64,000 bases of DNA from Mesobacillus persicus. GTDB taxonomy: Bacteria > Bacillota > Bacilli > Bacillales > Cytobacillaceae. Shown here one piece after another: positions 43,907 through 51,890 of the stretch. The notes beneath the pieces were generated by a model, which saw only the letters and a list, made by a program, of their open reading frames with translations, did no database searches and was not told the origin of the DNA. How positions within the stretch are numbered: the first letter of the stretch is position 1; each line of letters opens with the position of its first letter. The stretch is from assembly GCF_900109925.1 (NCBI RefSeq), contig NZ_FOBW01000015.1, forward strand, positions 1-64,000, in the 5' to 3' direction. The translations under genes and the position numbers were made by a program.

Positions 43907-43925
43907 GATATAATACTAAAATTTA

Positions 43926-45143
43926 TTAATTTTTTACTATTGAAGGAACCACCCGTTGACCGACTGCCTCAATCAGCTCTTTCGGCATTGGGAAGTTAAC
44001 TGCTGCTGGATCCGAGCTTACAGCCGGAATCGCCCTTGCTAAATCTTCTTCTGTCAAATTATACTGAGCAAAATCTTGAGGCAATCCCGTCTTCTGTTGA
44101 AGAAGCCTAATTTTCTCCACCGTTTTCGCGAGAACCGTTTGTTGATCATCTGTAGATGAAACATCGACACGAAGAGCTTCCGCTAACTCCCTAGCTTTTG
44201 GCAGATAAAGGTCTGGAATAGACTCCATCACAATCGGAAGGAACACCGCGTTTGCTAAACCATGTGGAATCCTGAATAAAGCACCATAGGCATGAGCAAA
44301 GTTGTGTACAGGAATCGCATTTAACGCAAAACTAAACGCAGTAATCCCCATTAAGCTTGCCTGGAGCATTTCCATTCTAGCATCCACATTTGAACCATTT
44401 GCGACAACCTCAGGCAAATTCTTTTCAATCAAACGGATTGCATGAAGCGCATGGGCGTCTGTTAGTGCAGTTGCCGTTGGGGAAGCAAATGCCTCAATCG
44501 CATGTGTTAGAGCATCAAAGCCAGTGAATGCTGTGATGGCCGGCGGTAATCCGACAGTCAAATCAGGATCAAGAACCGCCATGTCAGCGGATAAAAATGG
44601 ATTGATGATATTCGTCTTCATTTGAATTTCTTCATTAAAGATAACCGCAATTGGCGAAACCTCAGAGCCTGTTCCTGCCGTTGTTGGGATTGCAATATGA
44701 GGAATTGGAATATGATTTGCCTTCGGGAACTGCTCCATGACAAAACCGCCTGGAATAGCTTCCTTAATATCTGCTAGACCGTGATGTAAGGCATATTTTA
44801 CTCCTTTTACCGTATCAAGCACACTGCCGCCCCCGACAGCTAATAAGCCATCTGCCCCAATTTCGCGTGCATAGCGAGCAGCATCGTTCACACTTTTACT
44901 CTCGGCATCCTGAGCAATATCGAGGTAGATCCCAGCTAGCTCTGGTCCGGACCCCTGAGGAATCAATGAGAAGATTTGTGCGACCTTCTCAACTACTCCA
45001 GCCTGCTCAAGTCCACGATCACTTAATAATAGAACCCGCTTCGCTCCAAGCCCTTTAAATAGACTAGGCACTAACGCCCTTGTATTTGACCCACTATATA
45101 TTGCTGTACGTAGCATAAACTCCGACATTGTCCGTGTTTGCAT
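43926..45143 (-). CDS. Iron-containing alcohol dehydrogenase
   Basis: A 405-residue group III dehydrogenase: GADGLLAVGGGSVLDTVKG for NAD binding, IPTTAGTGSEVSPIAVI, and the metal site with GFDALTHAIEAFASP and HNFAHAYGALFRIPHGLANAV holding the His residues. It interconverts an alcohol and an aldehyde. It is encoded 50 bases after an aldehyde dehydrogenase gene, so the pair would carry an alcohol to the acid, the substrate of the neighbouring acyl-CoA ligase. Confidence 0.9.
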   Translation of the reverse strand: MQTRTMSEFMLRTAIYSGSNTRALVPSLFKGLGAKRVLLLSDRGLEQAGVVEKVAQIFSLIPQGSGPELAGIYLDIAQDAESKSVNDAARYAREIGADGLLAVGGGSVLDTVKGVKYALHHGLADIKEAIPGGFVMEQFPKANHIPIPHIAIPTTAGTGSEVSPIAVIFNEEIQMKTNIINPFLSADMAVLDPDLTVGLPPAITAFTGFDALTHAIEAFASPTATALTDAHALHAIRLIEKNLPEVVANGSNVDARMEMLQASLMGITAFSFALNAIPVHNFAHAYGALFRIPHGLANAVFLPIVMESIPDLYLPKARELAEALRVDVSSTDDQQTVLAKTVEKIRLLQQKTGLPQDFAQYNLTEEDLARAIPAVSSDPAAVNFPMPKELIEAVGQRVVPSIVKN

Positions 45144-45193
45144 CCATAATCACCTCATGATTAGATTTTTTTAGAAATTCGTCCCTACATTTT

Positions 45194-46714
45194 TTACTTC
45201 GAAAATAATAATCCATACCAGTTACGACGGTGAATCTCTGGAACCATCGAGGTGTGTACATGCTTCACTTGTGTATACGCATCTAAGGAGTGCTTCCCCA
45301 TTTCCCGACCGATTCCACTCTGTTTATAGCCTCCGAACGGAGCATCATTTCTCAACATATGCCAGTCATTGATCCAAACGACACCTGCTTGGAGCTTCCT
45401 GGCCACGTCATAAGCTTTATTCACATCACTCGTCCACACACCAGCGGCAAGACCGTAAATTGTGTCATTCGCCATTTTAATCGCTTCATCCACATCAGAA
45501 TATCGAATCACTGATAAAACTGGACCAAAGATTTCTTCTCTTGCGATTTTCATATCATTGGTTACATTCGTAAAAATTGTTGGCTCAATAAAGTTCCCTT
45601 CTTCACAGCCAGGCACTGTAACTTCACGGCCTCCACAGACCAATGTCGCCCCTTCTTGTTTGCCTGCTTCTATATAAGAAAGAATTGACTCCTTCTGCTT
45701 TTTCGAGATAACCGGACCAATGTCGGTTGCTGGATCAAGTGGATTCCCCATTTTAAGCTTACTCGCAAGCTCTACAAGTCCTTCGACAATGACGTCATGA
45801 AGATGGTCTGGTACAAACAACCTTGTTCCTGACTCACAAAGTTGTCCTGAATGAAGGAATACACCAAATAAGCTACCTGGGAGTGCAATCGATAAATCCG
45901 CATCCTCTAAAATGATATTTGGCGACTTCCCACCAAGTTCAAGGGTCGTATTTTTAATGGTACCTGCCGACAGCTCCATCACTCTCCGACCAACCTCAGT
46001 CGAACCAGTGAAGGCCACTTTATCAACCTTCGGATGACGAATCAGCGCCTCACCAACATCTCCGCCTGAGCCTGTCACGACATTGATGACACCTGGAGGC
46101 ACAACTTCGGAAATAATTTCAGCAAGCTTTAAAGTGGATAACGGTGTGTAACTAGCTGGTTTAACGACTACCGTATTGCCCATTGCTAGAGCAGGAGCAA
46201 TCTTCCACGTTGCAATTACCATTGGTAGGTTCCATGGGGTGATTGCCGCACAAACTCCAATCGGCTCACGCCAAATAAAATTATGGGCTGGTCCAGGAAA
46301 TGGTGGCGATGGCAATGTCTCAGAAAACTCATATTCGACAACAAATTTAGCTAGTGTCTGAAATAAATCAACCATCTGTAAAATATCATTTCCACCTAAT
46401 CTACGAACGGTTCCTCCAGAACTGATGGACTCAAGATAGGCAAGTTCTTCGGCATGCTCAGCAATTTTATGAGAAATTGCATAGAGAACGTTCGCCCGTT
46501 CCTTCGGGCCCATATTTCGCCATTCCGTGTTGTCAAAGGCCTCTCGTGCTGCTTGGACAGCCTTGTCGATATCTTCAGACGTTCCTTTCGCTACTTTCGC
46601 GACGAGCTGTCCTGTTGCCGGATTGACAACATCAAAGGTCTCTTGGCTGCTACTTGGCTGCCACTGACCATTAATAAACAAGGGAAATGTTTGTACTTCA
46701 GTTTGAACTGTCAT
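45194..46714 (-). CDS. NAD(P)-dependent aldehyde dehydrogenase
   Basis: A 506-residue enzyme of the main ALDH family: [34 protein letters not shown], the general base Glu in [14 protein letters not shown] and the nucleophile Cys in [15 protein letters not shown], then [15 protein letters not shown]. All catalytic residues are kept. It oxidises an aldehyde to the acid. First gene of the pair with the alcohol dehydrogenase. Confidence 0.92.
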   Translation of the reverse strand: MTVQTEVQTFPLFINGQWQPSSSQETFDVVNPATGQLVAKVAKGTSEDIDKAVQAAREAFDNTEWRNMGPKERANVLYAISHKIAEHAEELAYLESISSGGTVRRLGGNDILQMVDLFQTLAKFVVEYEFSETLPSPPFPGPAHNFIWREPIGVCAAITPWNLPMVIATWKIAPALAMGNTVVVKPASYTPLSTLKLAEIISEVVPPGVINVVTGSGGDVGEALIRHPKVDKVAFTGSTEVGRRVMELSAGTIKNTTLELGGKSPNIILEDADLSIALPGSLFGVFLHSGQLCESGTRLFVPDHLHDVIVEGLVELASKLKMGNPLDPATDIGPVISKKQKESILSYIEAGKQEGATLVCGGREVTVPGCEEGNFIEPTIFTNVTNDMKIAREEIFGPVLSVIRYSDVDEAIKMANDTIYGLAAGVWTSDVNKAYDVARKLQAGVVWINDWHMLRNDAPFGGYKQSGIGREMGKHSLDAYTQVKHVHTSMVPEIHRRNWYGLLFSK

Positions 46715-46920
46715 AAATATCCTCCTCTAATCTTTCATTTATAAAAGCTCTTCTTTTCCTCAAAACTGTGTTTTCTTCGAAATTAAATGGAACTGGATAA
46801 CGATGTTTTTATTAAAATGCTTTAGTAGTTTTATGAGAAAAGAGCTTGAATACTTAAATTAATTGCACCATATAGCTATCCCTGCATTAAGATCGGCTTT
46901 TGGATTTGAACAATAGCCTG

Positions 46921-47814
46921 TTATAAAACACCCATCTCTGTTTCTGTGACCCGGTAAATATCCTCGATCTTCTTCCCACGTGCTCGTGATAGAATATCCA
47001 TTCTTACGGATAGCTGTTTCATCGTAAAATTCATCGTGTCCTCAAGCAGATGGCCGAACTCACTTACATCGCGGCCAGCAAAGCCTTCCTGATTGATTTT
47101 GATGGCCAATGGGGCCAATTGTTGCATCTTTGCTTCTACAACTTCATACAGATGCGGATGCTCACAAATCAAGCGCTGAAGCAAAAAGGTTCCATAGGCA
47201 ATATGACGGGATTCGTCACGCTTCAAATATTCAATCCCTTTAAGCAGGCCCGGCATTAGCCCTAATTCCTCGAGTGATTGATAGAAGGAGTAGTAGCCCG
47301 TTTCCGCCATTACACCTTCGACAAACATGTTATAAACGGTTGCAGCCTCAGCAATCGCTTCGGGTGATTGGTCAGTTTCAAGCCTGCTCATCGCTTCAGG
47401 AAGGATCTCGTAGAAAATCTTCTGGTAGGTTTCGGAATGAAAATGGGCTAAATCTCCTTTTTCCCCGATGGTGTTAAGCACAATTCGGAAAAACTCTGTA
47501 TGCTTGGCTTCTTCGAATAAAAAAGTCGTCAAGAACATTTCTTCTTCGAGTCTCCCCTCCTTAGCAATGGTCATAATCAACGGAAGTAAATCAAGTGTGA
47601 CCGCTTCCTCTCCAGCCTGAAACTGAGAAATTAACCGCAAAATATCTTGCTGTTGCTCACTCGCAAGTGTTTTCCAATCCCTTGCATCCTGGGTGAGGTC
47701 GATATCACTTGGATTCCAGACACCGTACTTTTTTGCTTTTTGAAACAAGCGGAAAGGGAAGGAGTCCTCAATCAACCCCCTCTTACTCGTCGTTAAAATC
47801 GTTCTTTTCTCCAT
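46921..47814 (-). CDS. R2-like ligand-binding oxidase (Mn/Fe, R2lox)
   Basis: The ATG at 47814 (MEKRTILTTSKRGL) has GGGAG upstream. The 297-residue ferritin-like protein has the metal ligands Glu 69 (GEEAV), Glu 102 and His 105 (EEAKH), Glu 166 (FVEG), Glu 201 and His 204 (DESRH). Val 72 and Tyr 161 match the pair that forms the unusual Val-Tyr crosslink in the Geobacillus and mycobacterial R2lox proteins. This sets it apart from true ribonucleotide reductase R2. Known members hold a fatty acid at the metals. It sits between ligase and aldehyde dehydrogenase genes. Confidence 0.88.
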   Translation of the reverse strand: MEKRTILTTSKRGLIEDSFPFRLFQKAKKYGVWNPSDIDLTQDARDWKTLASEQQQDILRLISQFQAGEEAVTLDLLPLIMTIAKEGRLEEEMFLTTFLFEEAKHTEFFRIVLNTIGEKGDLAHFHSETYQKIFYEILPEAMSRLETDQSPEAIAEAATVYNMFVEGVMAETGYYSFYQSLEELGLMPGLLKGIEYLKRDESRHIAYGTFLLQRLICEHPHLYEVVEAKMQQLAPLAIKINQEGFAGRDVSEFGHLLEDTMNFTMKQLSVRMDILSRARGKKIEDIYRVTETEMGVL

Positions 47815-47903
47815 CTGTTCATCTCCCTTACCAAAAATCAAAATCTATATGAAGGCCTAAACCAGATGTACAAATTAAAGATCATTTATACAAACCTTAA
47901 ACA

Positions 47904-49436
47904 TCACGCTTGGTTATTCGGTGAAATCATTTCAACTGCTGTTTTTCTTAAGTGGGTTTTAAGAATCTTTCCGACCCCATTACGCGGTAGTGCTTCTAAA
48001 AAAATGATTTGTCTAGGTGTTTTATTTTTAGCGAGATGATCTTGACAAAAGCGAACGAGTTCCTCTGATGTCACATGAGTTCCTTCTTTTTTTACTACAC
48101 AGGCAACCATCTCTTCTCCCATCCTTTCGTCAGGAATTCCAACGACGGATGCTTCGGATACCGCTACATGGCGATTAAGGATTTCCTCGACATCGCGCGG
48201 ATAAAGATTAAAGCCACCTCGAATAATTAAGTCCTTCTTACGGTCAACGATATATAAATAGCCGTCATCATCAAGCCTCGCCATATCTCCCGTATGTAGC
48301 CATGAGCTCTTCAAAACCTTCTCGGTCTCAACCAGATTATTAAAATAACCTGGGGTTACGTTATCGCCACGGACAAGCAGTTCGCCCACTTCACCTACAG
48401 GAAGTTCACTACCGGCATCATCAACAATTTTAATTTCCACCCCTGGTATTGGAATTCCAACTGATCCTGGTTTAATTTCGATGTTTTTCCGATGAGCTGT
48501 GACAATTGGAGCTGCCTCAGAAAGTCCATAGCCTTCATAGATTTCAGCATTAAACCTCGCTTGAAAAGCATTTAACAACGCTACAGGCAATGGAGCTGAG
48601 CCTGAACCCACCCACTCTAGGCTGCTTGTATCATACTTATCGCCATCAGGATACGACAGCATGGCATGAATCATCGCTGGAACCGCTGAAAAGGATTTCA
48701 CTTTATGTTTTTCAATTGCTGTAAACACGTCAGCTAGGTTAAAGCTTGGGAAGATGACAATCGCCCCACCTAACATCATGCAAATATTCGAAATGGTTAA
48801 ACCGTATACATGGGCTAGTGGAAGAATACCAAGGGTCGTTCCCCGTTCCGTTTCATTATGTTTCGCTGAGTTCTCAGCATTTGAAAATAAATTCTTATGA
48901 GTTAATAAGACTCCTTTAGGACTCCCTGTTGTCCCGGATGTATAAAGAATAACCGCGGTATCGTCTTCGGTCGTAGTAAGTGAGGTTCCTAACGGCTCGT
49001 TTTCCGCCAGAATTTGGTAAAAATTACGAACTTCATCTGAACTTGGCAGGTCAACAGCAATAATAGTTGGTTGGTCCTCGAGATCTTTCATGGCCGCTCG
49101 TACCTTTTCAATAACAAGTGAAGAGGTTATTATTGCTTTAACGCCACTGTTCGCGACAATATAATGAATTTCCTTTGGGTGCAGTGTAAACATGACCGGA
49201 ACAATTACTGCACCTGCTCGATTGATTCCTTGGTAGGAAAAAATCACTTCTGGGCAGTTCGGCATGATAACCATCACCCTGTCACCTTTGTTGATCCCTT
49301 GCTGTTTTAACCCTGATGCAAATCTGTCTGCCATTCTCTTCGTTTCAACATTGGTAAATTGCTTATTTTGAAAATACAACATTGGGTACTCGTCAAAGTT
49401 CTCAACATTTGAATCAAGCAATTGTTCTAGCTTCAT
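47904..49436 (-). CDS. AMP-forming acyl-CoA synthetase (second copy)
   Basis: A 510-residue ANL-superfamily ligase: VILYTSGTTGSPKGVLLTH (ATP), YEGYGLSEAAPIVTAH, WLHTGDMARLDDDGYLYIVDRKKDLI and the catalytic Lys in NGVGKILKTHLRK. It is shorter than the first ligase at 28458 and from a different branch. A perfect cre lies 51 bases upstream, so it should be shut by glucose. It starts the leftward series that includes R2lox, ALDH and ADH. Confidence 0.9.
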   Translation of the reverse strand: MKLEQLLDSNVENFDEYPMLYFQNKQFTNVETKRMADRFASGLKQQGINKGDRVMVIMPNCPEVIFSYQGINRAGAVIVPVMFTLHPKEIHYIVANSGVKAIITSSLVIEKVRAAMKDLEDQPTIIAVDLPSSDEVRNFYQILAENEPLGTSLTTTEDDTAVILYTSGTTGSPKGVLLTHKNLFSNAENSAKHNETERGTTLGILPLAHVYGLTISNICMMLGGAIVIFPSFNLADVFTAIEKHKVKSFSAVPAMIHAMLSYPDGDKYDTSSLEWVGSGSAPLPVALLNAFQARFNAEIYEGYGLSEAAPIVTAHRKNIEIKPGSVGIPIPGVEIKIVDDAGSELPVGEVGELLVRGDNVTPGYFNNLVETEKVLKSSWLHTGDMARLDDDGYLYIVDRKKDLIIRGGFNLYPRDVEEILNRHVAVSEASVVGIPDERMGEEMVACVVKKEGTHVTSEELVRFCQDHLAKNKTPRQIIFLEALPRNGVGKILKTHLRKTAVEMISPNNQA

Positions 49437-49486
49437 TGGATCCTCTCCTTTATGAAAATGACCAAAGTACTAACATCCGGATTAAT

Positions 49487-49500
49487 TGAAAGCGTTTTCA
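49487..49500. promoter_or_regulatory. Perfect CcpA cre site before the acyl-CoA ligase gene
   Basis: TGAAAGCGTTTTCA fits the consensus TGWAANCGNTNWCA at every position and is itself nearly palindromic. It lies 51 bases before the ligase ATG, over the expected promoter. Confidence 0.8.
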
Positions 49501-49626
49501 AGTGATTGTACTATTATGGCGCCTTCTGACTCCTCCACCAAATATATTACAAAATTAGAATATTATGAATATTCTCTGTGTTTTTTTAAAACCCTTTTAT
49601 TTTTTAAAATTATTTATTAAAACGAA

Positions 49627-49823
49627 GGCTCTGTTAAACAATTATGTTGATTTCCGCTCCAGGCGCTCATCGAACAGCGGGGCGTGCGGTGAGCCCGCAG
49701 GACACTGAATCACATCCTCGAATATGCCCACGCACGAGAAAATGTGCACTTCATTTTCGAGGAGTCAAGCGCCTTCCGCTCCTATCAACCTGCTCAAAAT
49801 CAACATTGACCTTTAACAGAGCC
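49627..49823. mobile_element. MITE-like element with GGCTCTGTTAAA inverted ends
   Basis: The ends are GGCTCTGTTAAA (49627-49638) and TTTAACAGAGCC (49812-49823); inside each end TGTTGATTT also matches, so the terminal repeats cover about 27 bases with 6 differing in the middle. The interior of about 140 bases is GC-rich and codes for nothing convincing. No transposase is present. No clear target duplication could be read. I remember very similar sequence between genes in many Bacillus genomes. Confidence 0.65.
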
Positions 49824-49953
49824 AAGACCAAAGATAAGTAATTGGAAAAATCCTAACACCAAAATGAAATTTTACGCCATAAAAAAGAAGCCTAATCAAT
49901 TAACCAGGCCTCTTCACATTGAACATGTCTATAAAATTATCCTTATATTCCCT

Positions 49954-50148
49954 TCAACCGCGCACCTTTGCCTTTTTCTGTTTTTGCATGACCTCATACG
50001 ATTTCTCTATGATGTCGGTTAGCACATCACCTTTGTATATTCGCCCAATTTTCGTATTCTCCTGATAGTACTCAACAATTTCATCCAGTTTATCTGATGT
50101 CTCTTTTGATATTCGAACATTCAACTGAAGCCTGTCATTCCCAGCCAT
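49954..50148 (-). CDS. Small ribbon-helix-helix-like protein
   Basis: A 64-residue protein: RLQLNVRISKETSDKLDEIVEYY then YKGDVLTDIIEKSYEVMQKQ. A beta strand with alternating residues (LQLNVRI) followed by two helices fits the ribbon-helix-helix (CopG/Arc) DNA-binding fold, with the usual basic and polar strand residues. The target is unknown and no toxin gene is next to it. AGGTGA lies upstream. Confidence 0.6.
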   Translation of the reverse strand: MAGNDRLQLNVRISKETSDKLDEIVEYYQENTKIGRIYKGDVLTDIIEKSYEVMQKQKKAKVRG

Positions 50149-50338
50149 TTTTCCGTCACCTCTTGATATAGCACTTGCTAGCAGATTGCTATTCGAATGA
50201 TGTGCATTCGATAAAATCCGCTATAATCTTTTACCCTTCTACATTCTTCTATTTTATCATACAAAATGGCAGCGCAACTCCCCTCCTATACATAATTTTT
50301 TCATTTACAAACCAGATTAATGAAAGGAGGTGCTTGGA

Positions 50339-50548
50339 ATGGAACCAAACAAACCTGGAAGTAAACAGCTTCCTGACTTTAAAGAATTAGGCGACCGCAT
50401 CATTGCTGAAGCAACGTCCGAACCCATGCTCGTCATTAAAACGAATTTAGATCCAAAGGATTCCACCGAAGATAATCCATATTATCGTAATATGGGTCTG
50501 ACCGATACAGAACAATTCCGGAACTATTTTGAGGAGCGTAAAAAATAA
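50339..50548 (+). CDS. Small sporulation-linked protein (YbxH/DUF5370-like, tentative)
   Basis: The ATG at 50339 has AAAGGAGG 9 bases upstream. The 69-residue product MEPNKPGSKQLPDFKELG... has a conserved-looking core LVIKTNLDPKDSTEDNPYYRN. From memory this resembles YbxH of Bacillus, which lies next to csgA; I am not sure. Its stop overlaps the next start as TAATG, so the two are coupled. Confidence 0.55.
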   Translation: MEPNKPGSKQLPDFKELGDRIIAEATSEPMLVIKTNLDPKDSTEDNPYYRNMGLTDTEQFRNYFEERKK

Positions 50549-50799
50549 TGGAAAAGACACTTGCCTATTTACGAGAGATTCTCGCAAATTACACCGAAAA
50601 GGATGAAATCAGTAACCGGATATATAACAAAATTGAAGCCGGAAGCTATTCGTCTGAAGGAGAACTCGTCAGAGATTTAACGTTTGAAGAGTCTGAGTAC
50701 CTCAATGGGATTCTTCCTTGGGAGATTAAATACGCCAAGAATGAGCAGGACGAACAAAGAGCCTATCAATTAAATGAAGTATACGAGCTACTGTTTTAA
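50548..50799 (+). CDS. csgA: CsgA-like small spore protein
   Basis: An 83-residue protein: LAYLREILANYTEKDEISNRIY, LVRDLTFEESEYLNGILPWEIKYAKNEQDEQRAYQLNEVYELLF. The last part, with KYAKNEQDEQRA and NEVYELL, matches my memory of CsgA, the sigma-G-dependent spore protein of Bacillus subtilis. Helical, acidic, no signal. Overlaps the upstream small gene by one base; terminator 7 bases downstream. Confidence 0.6.
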   Translation: MEKTLAYLREILANYTEKDEISNRIYNKIEAGSYSSEGELVRDLTFEESEYLNGILPWEIKYAKNEQDEQRAYQLNEVYELLF

Positions 50800-50805
50800 C
50801 CTTTT

Positions 50806-50840
50806 ACAAGGGCCAATTTAACTCATTGGCCCTTGTTTTC
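50806..50840 (+). terminator. Terminator after the CsgA-like gene
   Basis: Perfect 12-base arms ACAAGGGCCAAT / ATTGGCCCTTGT with a 7-base loop and TTTT after it. Confidence 0.85.
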
Positions 50841-50928
50841 ATTTTATTTTAGAGTAGCAGGTCTTTTTTTATCGGACTATTGTTGGAGCGGCGGTTCCTT
50901 TGAGGAATAGCGATTTTATATCAAGCAA

Positions 50929-50958
50929 AAAAGGATGAACAGATTGTCCATCCCTTTT
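50929..50958 (-). terminator. Terminator after the YteA-like gene
   Basis: AAAGGATGAACA and TGTCCATCCCTTT pair around ATC; on the minus strand a run of T follows. It ends 3 bases before the stop of the YteA-like gene. Confidence 0.7.
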
Positions 50959-50960
50959 CT

Positions 50961-51725
50961 TTATTTGTCTTTCTTATCTTCTTCTACATACGGATCATGT
51001 TCAAACGCAGGAAGATCACCAAAAGGCGTCATAATACCTTCGTCATCGAGTTCCTGTTCATAACGTTCCTGTTGCGGACTTGGATAAACGGTAATCTCTT
51101 TGCCTTCAATATCTGTGGCGACGAAATTCTCATAATCCTCAACATAACCGATATTTTCCTGCGACTCGTTGTACATATCATTATAATGATCCGGCGGCTG
51201 GTAAAAATCAGACGGACCTTCTGACGTTCCATACCTTGCCACATCCTGCCAAGAATCTTCAGCATCATAAGATACATTTTCATCCTGAAGATCTTTATCG
51301 AACTTCCCAAATGGAGGCATTAGCACCCCTTCTTCTATGGGGCGATTGGTTGAAATCGTCCTATCAGGCGTGTGTTCTATGCAATAGAGCGTTTCTGGAA
51401 TCGCCTGAAGTCGTTCGTAGGAAATTTCCTTCCCACATGTTACACATTTTCCATATTCCCCATTTTGCATAGCCTGAAGGGCTCGGTTTATATTTTTTAA
51501 TTGGTATTCATCATGTTCATTTAGAGCAAAGTCTTTTTCGCGTTCGTACAGCGCGGTTCCTTCATCGGCAGGATGATTATCGATACTTGACAACTCTCCC
51601 ATCGACTCATGATAATGCCCTCTTTCCAAATCATAATTATCATTGTTTTCAAAACGCTGTTCCAATTCTTGCTTTAAACCTTGAAGTTCTTTTTGTAAAT
51701 CGGACAGCTGCCCATTTGTTAGCAT
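50961..51725 (-). CDS. YteA-family DksA/TraR-type zinc-finger protein
   Basis: A 254-residue protein. The N-terminal helices (LSDLQKELQGLKQELEQRF) and SSIDNHPADEGTALYEREKDFAL are followed by a C4-type finger CVTCGKEISYERLQAIPETLYCIEH, where one Cys is His, as in DksA/TraR relatives. The C-terminal 120 residues repeat short PPFGKFDKD / TPFGDLPAF segments and are acidic. YteA-type proteins are sporulation-linked in Bacillus; DksA relatives bind RNA polymerase. Confidence 0.82.
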   Translation of the reverse strand: MLTNGQLSDLQKELQGLKQELEQRFENNDNYDLERGHYHESMGELSSIDNHPADEGTALYEREKDFALNEHDEYQLKNINRALQAMQNGEYGKCVTCGKEISYERLQAIPETLYCIEHTPDRTISTNRPIEEGVLMPPFGKFDKDLQDENVSYDAEDSWQDVARYGTSEGPSDFYQPPDHYNDMYNESQENIGYVEDYENFVATDIEGKEITVYPSPQQERYEQELDDEGIMTPFGDLPAFEHDPYVEEDKKDK

Positions 51726-51890
51726 ATAAGCTGCTCCTTTCTATAGGCGGTTTCTTTTTAGTATGGAACAAATTTGCTTTTTCATGACTCGAAACTGAAG
51801 TTGGGCTTTTTCACCATCTCTGTAACTTGGACGCTTTCCCCTATTTGTTCATACCCTATAAGAAATACATGTAAAAGGAGTGGATGGTTT

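Noticed and set aside
46921-47814. Ribonucleotide reductase beta subunit
   Set aside because: The Val 72/Tyr 161 pair, size and gene neighbours fit R2lox; no alpha subunit is near.
49644-49841. 65-codon frame in the MITE-like element
   Set aside because: It lies within the GC-rich body of the repeat, has no ribosome site and reads as low-complexity basic sequence.
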